From positions 26,501-90,500 of the forward strand of contig JASBVO010000012.1 of assembly GCA_029961105.1 (NCBI GenBank): a stretch of DNA of 64,000 nucleotides, in the 5' to 3' direction. Below the pieces are notes generated by a model. That model did no database searches, was not told the origin of the DNA, and worked only from the letters and a program-made list of their open reading frames with translations. Source of the DNA: Micrococcus sp. (GTDB lineage Bacteria > Actinomycetota > Actinomycetes > Actinomycetales > Micrococcaceae). This document shows, piece by piece, positions 21,570 to 28,286 of this stretch; position 1 is the stretch's first letter; each line of letters begins with the position of its first letter. Position numbers and translations under genes: made by a program.

Positions 21570-22947
21570 GGGACTGTAAGAAAAACGGTGTGTGGGGTCC
21601 GGCGTTTTCATCAGTGAGTGGCTCTCTCGAACCGTCCGGCGAACGTGATCGCAAACGCGTTCAGCGCCGGCTTCCACCTCATCACCCAGCGTGCCCGACC
21701 GCCGCCGGTCGGATCAAGGGACCGGGTGACGAGATAGAGGCACTTCAGGGCGGCGGCCTCGTTCGGGAAGTGTCCCCGGGCGCGGACCGCCCTTCGGTAG
21801 CGGGCATTGATCGACTCGATCGCGTTGGTCGTGCAGATCACCCGCCGGATCTCCACGTCGTACTCCAGGAACGGCACGAACTCCGCCCACGAGGACTCCC
21901 AGAGCTGCACGATCGCCGGATACTTCTCGCCCCACTGCGCCGCGAACTCGGCGAACCGGTCCTTCGCTGCCTGCTCGCTCGGGGCGGTGTAGACCGGTTT
22001 GAGCGCCTTAACGATCCCATCGCGGTGCTGCCGGCCGGCGTAGCGGAAGCTGTTTCGGATCAGGTGCACGATGCACTGCTGAACCACCGTGCGTTCCCAG
22101 GTGGTCGTGATCGCCTCGGGCAGTCCCTTGAGCCCGTCGCAGACCGCGATGAGTACGTCTTCCACGCCCCGGTTCTTCAGTTCGGAGAACACTTGTAGCC
22201 AGAACCTCGCGCCTTCGGCGCCGTCACCGGCCCAGATCCCGAGGATCTCCCGCTCTCCGTTGGTGGTGACGCCCATGACGACGTAGAACGGGGTGTTCCG
22301 CACCTGGCCGTCGCGCACTTTCACGACGATGGCGTCGACGAAGATCACCGGGTAGAGCGGATCCAGTGGGCGGGAGGACCACTCGGCCAACTCCCCGGCG
22401 ACCTTCTCCGTGATCCTCGAGATGGTGTCCTTGGAAACTCTGGCTCCGTAGACCTCCTCGAAGTGCGCGGCTATCTCCCCGGTCGTCAGCCCTCGGGCGG
22501 ACAGGGAGAGCACGATCTGGTCGATGCCCTCCAGGCGCCGTTTGCGCTTGGGTACGATCACCGGTTCGAAGGACCCGTCCCGGTCTCGGGGCACCTCGAT
22601 CTCGACGGGGCCGATCTCGGTGAGCACGGTCTTGGACCTCGTGCCGTTGCGCATGTTCTCCGCGATCGGCACCTGGCCGTGCTCGTGACCCAGGTGCTCG
22701 GTCAGCTCGGCTTCCAGCGCTGTTTCCAGGACGTTCTTGGTGAGCTGGTTCAGCAGCCCGCCCGGGCCGACCAGACTCACGCCTTGCTCCCTGGCTTGGG
22801 CCAGCAGCTGCTCGGCGAGTTGTTTCTGATCAATGATCTCTCCGGTCACGGGATCGATCATCGCCTCTGTTGCCTCGGTCGTGTCAGTCACGGCCGTCTC
22901 CTCTCGGATCAGGCCGGACCCTCACACACCGTTTTTCTTACAGTCCC
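21570..22947 (-). mobile_element. IS256-family insertion sequence, complete
   Basis: A 1378-bp element carrying one transposase gene. The left end (21570-21594) and the right end (22923-22947, reverse complement) share 25 identical bases beginning GGGACTGTAAGAAAAACGG; similarity continues with a one-base indel. The element is flanked by an 8-bp direct repeat CCCAACTG (21562-21569 and 22948-22955), the target duplication expected for this family. Perfect ends, intact transposase and identical target copies suggest recent insertion. It landed between the dehydrogenase and the CDF gene and breaks no recognisable gene. Confidence 0.93.
21611..22891 (-). CDS. IS256-family transposase
   Basis: 426-residue Mutator-like (DUF/transposase_mut) DDE transposase. 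The likely catalytic residues are Asp176 (VIFVDAIVV), Asp242 (IAVCDGLKG) and Glu349 (TTNAIESIN). The N-terminal part holds EAELTEHLGHEHGQ and the GLTTGEIAAHFEEVYG helix-turn-helix-like region. Start is GTG 22891 after GAGGAGACGGCC. The frame fills the element between its inverted repeats and is intact, so it may be active. Confidence 0.96.
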   Translation of the reverse strand: MTDTTEATEAMIDPVTGEIIDQKQLAEQLLAQAREQGVSLVGPGGLLNQLTKNVLETALEAELTEHLGHEHGQVPIAENMRNGTRSKTVLTEIGPVEIEVPRDRDGSFEPVIVPKRKRRLEGIDQIVLSLSARGLTTGEIAAHFEEVYGARVSKDTISRITEKVAGELAEWSSRPLDPLYPVIFVDAIVVKVRDGQVRNTPFYVVMGVTTNGEREILGIWAGDGAEGARFWLQVFSELKNRGVEDVLIAVCDGLKGLPEAITTTWERTVVQQCIVHLIRNSFRYAGRQHRDGIVKALKPVYTAPSEQAAKDRFAEFAAQWGEKYPAIVQLWESSWAEFVPFLEYDVEIRRVICTTNAIESINARYRRAVRARGHFPNEAAALKCLYLVTRSLDPTGGGRARWVMRWKPALNAFAITFAGRFERATH

Positions 22948-23070
22948 CCCAACTGCGGTGGCACCGGCCATCGGTTGAGGACATGGAAGGCGCGTTCCGG
23001 AACTGGCCATGTTTGCCCTGCCGGCATGATGCCGGTCTGCGGCACGAGACACGAGGGGATGGTGAATTGT

Positions 23071-23087
23071 CACGGGGCGGCCCCGTG
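23071..23087 (-). terminator. Hairpin downstream of the CDF gene
   Basis: CACGGGG-CGG-CCCCGTG is a perfect 7-bp stem with a 3-base loop, 48 bases after the CDF stop codon on the minus strand. It is a likely terminator of the metal-resistance operon, without a strong U tail. Confidence 0.5.
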
Positions 23088-23134
23088 AAGGCCCCCGGCC
23101 GAGGCCTCGTGCTCCGGCGTCGTGGTGGGTGTGC

Positions 23135-23851
23135 TCAATGGTCGCAGCACGAGCAGGCGCCGTCGCAGCCCACGGACTTGTCGTGGTCGTTGGCGGTGTC
23201 ACCGGTGAGCACGGAGACGGGGGTGCAGCAGGCGTCCCCGCGCCACGCCTCCAGGCCCTCCCTGACGGCAAAGCCAGCGATCACCAGGGCGGCGACCGGG
23301 TCGGCCCAGGACCAGCCGAACATGCTGTTCAGCAGCAGGCCGATCAGTAGCACGGCCGAGAGATAGGAGCAGATCAGGGTCTGCTGGGAGTCCGCCACGG
23401 CCGAGGCCGAGCCCAGTTCCCGCCCGGTGCGCCGCTCGAACCAGGACAACCCCGGCATGATGATCACGCTGACCGCGGCCAGCACGATCCCCACCGTGGA
23501 GTGCTCCGGCTCGGTCCCGCCGAGCAGGGACCGGACCGCGTCGACGGTGACGAATGCGGCGAGGCCGAAGAAGGACACCGCGATCAGCCGCAGGGCCGGT
23601 TTCTCCCGGCGATGTGGGTCCGGGCCCGCGAACTGCCAGGCCACCGCCGCGGCCGAGAGGACCTCGACGATGGAGTCCAGCCCGAAGCCGATCAACGCCG
23701 AAGACGAGGCCACCGTCCCAGCGGCCAGGGCCACCACGGCCTCGATGACGTTGTAGGTGATGGTGGCGGTGACCACCCACCGGATGCGCCGGTGCAGCAC
23801 CGCGCGTCGAGCCGCGGTCAGCGGCCGTGGAGTCAAGGAAGTGCTGGTCAT
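23135..23851 (-). CDS. CDF-like cation efflux membrane protein
   Basis: 238 residues with five or six hydrophobic helices and the fold of cation diffusion facilitators. The metal-site motifs are atypical: GFGLDSIVEV replaces the usual HxxxD helix and ADSQQTLICSY the usual ADSxHxxxD, a pattern seen in ArsR-linked CDF relatives. The C-terminus carries clustered cysteines (GDACCTP and GCDGACSCCDH), suggesting a soft metal such as cadmium, lead or zinc. ATG 23851 overlaps the stop of the ArsR gene by 4 bases (ATGA), so the pair forms a coupled operon and efflux is probably induced by the metal that the regulator senses. Confidence 0.8.
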   Translation of the reverse strand: MTSTSLTPRPLTAARRAVLHRRIRWVVTATITYNVIEAVVALAAGTVASSSALIGFGLDSIVEVLSAAAVAWQFAGPDPHRREKPALRLIAVSFFGLAAFVTVDAVRSLLGGTEPEHSTVGIVLAAVSVIIMPGLSWFERRTGRELGSASAVADSQQTLICSYLSAVLLIGLLLNSMFGWSWADPVAALVIAGFAVREGLEAWRGDACCTPVSVLTGDTANDHDKSVGCDGACSCCDH

Positions 23852-24189
23852 CGGCAGGTGCACCCGTCCGGGGTGCAACACCCCGGGTCGACGGTGACGG
23901 CCAGTTCCAGCAGGTCCCCCAGAGCCGAGCCGATCCGCTCATCGGTGAGGCGATACCAGGTGCTGCGCCCCTGCGCTTCGCCCGCCACCAGGCCGCAGCC
24001 GCGCAGGCACGCCAGCTGGTTGGACATCACCTGTTTCGTCACGCCCAACCGGGCCGCCAGTTCTGAGGGCCGGGCCGGCCCCTCGCGCAGGGCCAGCAGG
24101 ATCTGGGTCCGGGTGCCGTCCGAGAGCATATGCCCCAACCGGGACAGGGCCGAGGCATGGGAGGCGGTCACCGTAGTCGTCGTGCTCAC
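23848..24189 (-). CDS. ArsR/SmtB-family metal sensor, CmtR-like
   Basis: 113-residue winged-helix repressor. The DNA-recognition region is SELAARLGVTKQVMSNQLACLRGCG. Cys61 and Cys65 are four apart in this helix and a Cys-rich tail (GCCTPDGCTCR, 103-113) follows; this is the arrangement of Mycobacterium tuberculosis CmtR (Cys57, Cys61, Cys102), a cadmium/lead sensor. The start at GTG 24189 is chosen because the family begins here and the longer ORF overlaps the operator; a -10-like TACTAT lies 6 bases upstream, so the mRNA may be leaderless. Partner gene: the CDF transporter. Confidence 0.88.
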   Translation of the reverse strand: MSTTTTVTASHASALSRLGHMLSDGTRTQILLALREGPARPSELAARLGVTKQVMSNQLACLRGCGLVAGEAQGRSTWYRLTDERIGSALGDLLELAVTVDPGCCTPDGCTCR

Positions 24190-24198
24190 ACGCCAATA

Positions 24199-24216
24199 GT
24201 ACACGCTGCTATGTAC
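24199..24216 (-). promoter_or_regulatory. Candidate ArsR operator
   Basis: GTACA-N8-TGTAC is a perfect 5-bp inverted repeat (GTACACGCTGCTATGTAC) 10 bases upstream of the regulator start and overlapping the probable promoter. ArsR/CmtR operators are imperfect palindromes with such TACA/TGTA ends. A second AGTACACG half-site occurs at about 24327. Confidence 0.55.
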
Positions 24217-24416
24217 CTTGCCTGGGTGTACCCAATTGCGGCGCCCGCACCGGCTATACCCGTTCCGGGGATGGTTCGATGACGTGGTGGGGGGCATATC
24301 TTTCCCTGCCTGCATCCTGAGCGTTAGTACACGATTGCCGCAGCAGACGGCGGTGCTCCTCGGGGCCGGCCCCATGGCAGCTGGTCAATACTGCGAGGAC
24401 CGGCCCCTCTTTCGCT

Positions 24417-25100
24417 CTAGGCGAGGGTGGTGCCGAAGGCCAGGCCGAGCAGGTAGGTGACGGCGGCGGCCCGCTCGTCTGCGGAGAGCTGCTGGGCGCC
24501 CTTCTGCCAGGCGTCGGACAGGGCGACCACATGGTCGATCTGCACGTCATTGGAGGTGTCCTGGCCGCGGCGGAAGTGGATCTCCATGGCCGTGTAGGGG
24601 TCGTCGAGCACCCCGCTGGTCACCACGCAGTCGTTAGTGCCGGACCGGAAGGTCTCGCCGGTGAGGTCGCGGGCCAGCATGTCGTTGCGGGTGTCGCAGC
24701 CGTTGTGGTCGGTGTCCGACCATGCCGGGCCGAACTGGCTGCGGTCATAGCCGGTCTTCGGTGCCCGGCCCTTCACCGGCAAGGCTTCCAGGGCAGCCAG
24801 TGCTGTTCCTGCCGGCGCCTGTTCGGAGCCGGGGAGCCCTGACTCGCTGGTCGGTGCCGGCGTGCCGGGTTCGGTGGACGGAGCCGTCGTGGCCGGTGCG
24901 TGCGGGACGCTGGTGAGGGGCTCGGTCGACGTGGCACGACTGCTCGAGGACTCTGCGGGCTCGGCCGCACCTGCCGTGGCCGTCGCACTGACCGGCGTGG
25001 GTGTCGTCGCGGCGTGGTCCCCGCTCGGGGTGCACCCCGTGGCGATCAGGGTGACAGCGAGAACTCCTGATACCACGGAGAAAGGACGGATGAAATCCAT
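24417..25100 (-). CDS. Secreted HNH nuclease-like (DUF1524) lipoprotein, C-terminally truncated
   Basis: 227 residues. A lipoprotein signal peptide ends in ATGC (Cys23), followed by a Thr/Ser/Pro/Ala-rich linker to about residue 95. The DUF1524-type domain then begins: GYDRSQFGPAWSDTDHNGCDTRNDMLARDL, in part, then VQIDHVVALSDAWQKGAQQL, which holds the DHVV histidine. Intact relatives continue with an NDPLNL-type segment, a QKGDxDAxxWLP motif and a final Cys; here the frame instead ends in 18 unrelated residues (...YLLGLAFGTTLA). The catalytic half is therefore missing and the protein is probably inactive. Family known from memory; truncation inferred. Confidence 0.75.
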   Translation of the reverse strand: MDFIRPFSVVSGVLAVTLIATGCTPSGDHAATTPTPVSATATAGAAEPAESSSSRATSTEPLTSVPHAPATTAPSTEPGTPAPTSESGLPGSEQAPAGTALAALEALPVKGRAPKTGYDRSQFGPAWSDTDHNGCDTRNDMLARDLTGETFRSGTNDCVVTSGVLDDPYTAMEIHFRRGQDTSNDVQIDHVVALSDAWQKGAQQLSADERAAAVTYLLGLAFGTTLA

Positions 25101-25375
25101 GAAGACTGTTCTTTCGTAGACGTGCCCGCGGAAAAGGCCTCATGACGTGGGTTCCCTGCGCGTGAGACGGCGAGCCATCCAGTGTATCTCCGCCGGTCAC
25201 GGGCTAACGGGCGATTGCTGCATCCGCGCCTCACGCTCACGAGGCACGCCACGGCGGTCTGGCCGATGTAGCGCACGGTGCCGTCAGTGCCGGGTCCACC
25301 GCGGGGGGCATCCCGGGTGCCGGGCTCGTCGTCCAGCACTCGGGATGGCGCGGGTCAAGGTCGAAGGCCGGGGCC
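25101..25375. other. Intergenic sequence left of the IS21 element
   Basis: No complete gene. The left part should hold the promoter of the truncated nuclease gene; TACACT at about 25175 (minus strand) is a possible -10. The right part (25240-25375) has coding-like composition on the minus strand in two overlapping frames but resembles no family I know; it may be debris left by IS21. Confidence 0.35.
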
Positions 25376-25447
25376 TGTCGACGACGCGTGAAAGATGACC
25401 CCTTAGCGGCGGGTGAATCTTGACCCCCTCGCATGATGCTAGGAGGC

Positions 25448-26725
25448 ATGATCACTGTGGAGGACTGGGCCGAGATTCGGCGGTTGCACCGCGCCGAGGG
25501 GTTGCCGATCAAGGAGATCGTCCGGCGGACGGGCAAGGCGCGGAACACCGTGCGCAAGGCGTTGGCCTCGGATGAGCCGCCGGCCTACCGACGACCGGGC
25601 AAGGGCTCGATCGTGGACGCGTTCGAGCCGGAGATCCGCAAGCTGTTGGTGGAGTATCCGCGGCTGCCGGCCACGGTGATCGCCCAGCGGATCGGCTGGA
25701 CCAACTCGATGACCGTGTTGAAGGATCGGCTCCGGGCGATTCGTCCGGATTACCTGGGCGTGGATCCGGCCGACCGGTTGGTCCATGAACCGGGCCAGGC
25801 AGCGCAGATGGACCTGTGGTTCCCGCCGACCAAGATCCCCGTCGGGCACGGGCAGGAGCAGGTGTTGCCGGTGCTGGTGATGACGCTGACGTATTCCAGG
25901 GCCCTGTCCGCGGTGCTGTTGCCCTCGCGCAAGTCCGGGGACCTGCTGGCCGGGATGTGGCAGCTGATCCACGGCGTCGGTGCGGTGCCCAAGACGCTCG
26001 TCTGGGACCGGGAGGCCGCGATCGCCCCGAAGGGCAAGCCGTTGGCCCCGGTGGCCGCGTTCGCCGGGACCATCGCCACTCGGATGGTGATCGCCCCGCC
26101 CAGGGACCCGGAGTTCAAGGGCATGACCGAGCGAAACAACCAGTACCTGGAGACCTCCTTCCTGCCCGGCAGGGCGTTCACCGACCCGGCGGATTTCAAC
26201 GCCCAGCTCGATGAGTGGACCGGGACCATCGCGAACCGGCGCACCGTCCGCTCCCTGGGCGGGACACCGGTGGCGGCGCTGGCCCGGGACCGGGAGGCGA
26301 TGACCGAGTTGCCGCCGACCCCGCCGGCCACCGGGCTGCGGTGGCGGACCCGGCTGCCCAGGGACTACTACGTGCGCATCGACTCCAACGACTACTCCGT
26401 GGACCCTCAGGCGATCGGCCGGTTCGTGGACGTCAGCGTGGACCTGCACCGGGTGATCGTGGTCTGCGCCGGCACCATCGTCGCCGACCATCCGCGGTGC
26501 TGGGCCGACCGGCAGGTCATCACCGACTCGGCCCACGTGGAAACCGCCCGCCGGTTGCGCAGGGAGTACACCACGGCCCGGCTCCGCCCCCGCCTGCCCG
26601 ATCCGGGGGGAACAGTGCCGATGAGAGCGCTCAGCGACTACGACGTGCTGTTCGGCATCGACTTCACCGCTTCCGCCGACCAGCAGGTTCTGGCCACCGA
26701 GCAGGACCAGGAGGACGTGGCATGA
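25448..26725 (+). CDS. istA: IS21 transposase IstA
   Basis: 425 residues. An N-terminal helix-turn-helix (LPIKEIVRRTGKARNTVRKAL) is followed by an rve-type DDE core: Asp in AAQMDLWFPP, Asp in TLVWDREAAI, Glu in GMTERNNQYLE. The C-terminal beta-rich domain (YSVDPQAIGRFVDVSVDLHR) is typical of IstA. ATG 25448 is preceded by CTAGGAGGC with tight spacing; an ATG at 25433 is also possible. The stop overlaps the istB start (ATGA), giving coupled translation. The frame is intact. Confidence 0.95.
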   Translation: MITVEDWAEIRRLHRAEGLPIKEIVRRTGKARNTVRKALASDEPPAYRRPGKGSIVDAFEPEIRKLLVEYPRLPATVIAQRIGWTNSMTVLKDRLRAIRPDYLGVDPADRLVHEPGQAAQMDLWFPPTKIPVGHGQEQVLPVLVMTLTYSRALSAVLLPSRKSGDLLAGMWQLIHGVGAVPKTLVWDREAAIAPKGKPLAPVAAFAGTIATRMVIAPPRDPEFKGMTERNNQYLETSFLPGRAFTDPADFNAQLDEWTGTIANRRTVRSLGGTPVAALARDREAMTELPPTPPATGLRWRTRLPRDYYVRIDSNDYSVDPQAIGRFVDVSVDLHRVIVVCAGTIVADHPRCWADRQVITDSAHVETARRLRREYTTARLRPRLPDPGGTVPMRALSDYDVLFGIDFTASADQQVLATEQDQEDVA

Positions 26726-27525
26726 CCCAGACCGACGCGCCCAACCCTTTGAACGGGCGGGCAGAGAACGTGGAATCGACCATCCTGCACCTGGCCAGGG
26801 CGATGAAGACCCCCACGATCGGGCGGGTCTTCGAACAGCTCGCGGTCACGGCCCGGGACCAGGGCTGGAGCCACGAGCAGTACCTGGCCGCGGTGCTGGA
26901 CCGGCAGGTCTGTGACCGCGAGGCCAACGGCACCGCGCTGCGGATCAGCGGCGCCCACTTCCCGGTGGTGAAGACCCTGGAGGACTTCAACACCGACTAC
27001 CAGCCTGCCCTGCGCCGGGACGTGCTGGCCCACCTGGCCACCACCACGTTCGTGCCCAAGGCCGAGAACGTCATCCTGCTCGGCCCGCCCGGCACCGGCA
27101 AGACCCACCTGGGCATCGGGCTGGGCATCAAGGCCTGCCACGCCGGATACCCCGTCCGGTTCGACACCGCCACCGGGTGGGCCAACACGCTGCGCGCCGC
27201 CCATGACAGCCCCGGCGGGCTGCAGAAGGAACTCAAGCGGCTGAAGCGTTACCGGCTGCTGATCATCGACGAACTCGGCTACCTGCCCTTCGACCCGGCC
27301 ACCGCGAACCTGTTCTTCCAGCTGATCACCACCCGCTACGAGCAGGGCTCGGTGTTGATCACCTCGAACCTGCCGTTCGGGCGCTGGGGCGAGGTCCTGG
27401 GCGACGAGGTCATCGCCGCGGCCATGATCGACCGGCTGGTTCACCACGCCGAGGTCCTCACCCTCGACGGGGACTCCTACCGGACACGAGCCCGCCGAGA
27501 ACTCATCACCGACACCACCACCTAA
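26722..27525 (+). CDS. istB: IS21 transposition helper ATPase IstB
   Basis: 267-residue AAA+ ATPase of the DnaC/IstB type that selects target DNA and activates IstA. Walker A is GPPGTGKTHL and Walker B LLIIDELGYLPFD; the arginine-finger region is DRLVHHAEVLTLDGDSYR. The N-terminal helical domain is normal. Translation is coupled to istA by an ATGA overlap. The gene is intact, so the element may be mobile. Confidence 0.96.
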   Translation: MTQTDAPNPLNGRAENVESTILHLARAMKTPTIGRVFEQLAVTARDQGWSHEQYLAAVLDRQVCDREANGTALRISGAHFPVVKTLEDFNTDYQPALRRDVLAHLATTTFVPKAENVILLGPPGTGKTHLGIGLGIKACHAGYPVRFDTATGWANTLRAAHDSPGGLQKELKRLKRYRLLIIDELGYLPFDPATANLFFQLITTRYEQGSVLITSNLPFGRWGEVLGDEVIAAAMIDRLVHHAEVLTLDGDSYRTRARRELITDTTT

Positions 27526-27595
27526 GAACACAACCAACCCAGAGGGGTCAAATTTCAACCGTCGCTAAGGGGTCAGATTTCGACCGTCGTTGACA

Positions 27596-27725
27596 GGGCG
27601 ATCTGCCGGTAGACCTGCCCCTCGGCGATCTCATCGGCCAAGTACCGCCGCCACCGCCGGACCTGCTCCCGGCTGGGCCCGGCCTCCGGGGAAGCGGTTG
27701 TGGTGGAGTCGTTCGAAGTGTGCAT
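27596..27725 (-). pseudogene. 5' fragment of a VIT/CCC1-family (iron/manganese) transporter gene cut by IS21
   Basis: A good start (GAGGAACTCG before ATG 27725) begins a frame of about 43 residues: MHTSNDSTTTASPEAGPS, then REQVRRWRRYLADEIAEGQVYR. The latter matches the N-terminal ferritin-like helix of actinobacterial VIT1/CCC1-family proteins, which move Fe(II) or Mn(II). At 27595 the frame runs into the IS21 end. The continuation is not found on the other side of the element, so the rest of the gene was lost by deletion or rearrangement. A yybP-ykoY riboswitch precedes it, which fits manganese-linked control. The family call from a short segment is fairly firm but not certain. Confidence 0.65.
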
Positions 27726-27774
27726 CGAGTTCCTCACGGCAGGGCCCCGACCGATGCCCGCACCCGAAACGGGT

Positions 27775-27809
27775 AGACCTCGGCCAGAGCGGTGTCTGGC
27801 CGAAGGTCT
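27775..27809 (-). terminator. Expression-platform hairpin of the manganese riboswitch
   Basis: On the minus strand AGACCTTCGGCCAGA (27809-27795) pairs with TCTGGCCGAGGTCT (27788-27775) across a 6-base loop, with a single bulged base. The 5' arm takes in the 3' strand of the aptamer P1 helix, so terminator and aptamer exclude each other. A second small hairpin, ACCCG-AAA-CGGGT on plus (27762-27774), follows immediately. Confidence 0.8.
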
Positions 27810-27927
27810 CGCTCGCCCGGATGCCATCGGCGTCCGGGTGGGGCGCCGGGCCTCCCATAGGAGGAGACCAGTATGTCGACGCGCCGCTGCAGCCATCCCT
27901 GGGGGTGGGTCGGAACTACTCCCCTTC
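27798..27927 (-). promoter_or_regulatory. yybP-ykoY manganese riboswitch
   Basis: On the minus strand the leader begins GAAGGGGAGTAGTTCC, has GCGTCGACATACTGG in the middle, and ends GAGCGAGACCTTCGGCC. These are the conserved pieces of the yybP-ykoY aptamer: the GGGGAGUAG 5' strand, the GUCGUCA-like loop and the 3' GCRAGACCUU strand; GAAGG and CCTTC close P1. The 3' strand is shared with a terminator hairpin, so Mn(II) binding should prevent termination and switch the gene on. A TAGACT (27937-27942, minus) 10 bases upstream may be the -10. The gene controlled is the broken VIT-type transporter. Confidence 0.85.
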
Positions 27928-27942
27928 GACCCGACCAGTCTA

Positions 27943-28140
27943 CCGACCCGACACGCTCCCGCTAGGGGCTGATAGCGAGAGGTGTCCCACGTGAGGACGC
28001 GCGCAACGCTGTACCGCCGGCACCCTTGAGCCCTGTCCCCAGTGTCCCACCGGGTATACCAGTCCACCGCAAGCGGGCAACCACACCGCCCCAGGTAGCT
28101 GGAGCGCAGTCGATCGCGCGTGGTGGGTCCGGGCGACCCA
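27943..28140. other. Intergenic sequence upstream of the riboswitch
   Basis: About 200 bases between the presumed riboswitch promoter and the permease remnant. It has no credible gene; a -35 for the riboswitch transcript may lie at about 27961-27970, but no good match was seen. Confidence 0.3.
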
Positions 28141-28257
28141 CAACTCGGTGGTGCGAGCCACCCGGGAGACCAGCGAGATGGTGATGATGCCGAGGATGAA
28201 GCAGGCGGAGATGACGATCCCGTCTGGACTGAGCACCCACGTACCGGAACCGACCAC
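28141..28257 (-). pseudogene. Remnant of an APC-family amino-acid permease
   Basis: The minus-strand frame reads VGSGTWVLSPDGIVISAC, then FILGIITISLVSRVARTTEL, which strongly resembles an internal hydrophobic helix and following loop of large actinobacterial APC permeases. Sequence on both sides is unrelated and no other part of the gene is present. This is an isolated fragment of about 39 codons between the riboswitch leader and the PepSY gene. It shows that this stretch has lost genes. Confidence 0.5.
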
Positions 28258-28286
28258 GCGCGATGCAGGCCCTGCCTGGGGAAGGC

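Larger units (their letters stand above)
25376..27595 (+). mobile_element. IS21-family insertion sequence, complete
   Basis: About 2220 bp with istA and istB. Both ends start with TGTC(G/A)ACGACG and share the inner block TGACCCCTTAGCG: left from 25376, right from 27595 reversed. Each end also carries a second copy of the repeat, as in IS21 elements with multiple transposase-binding sites; the right end shows two 24-25-base copies (GGGGTCAAATTTCAACCGTCG and GGGGTCAGATTTCGACCGTCG types). Flanks are GGGCC and GGGCG, so no clean target duplication is seen. It cuts a VIT-type gene on its right. Confidence 0.92.
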
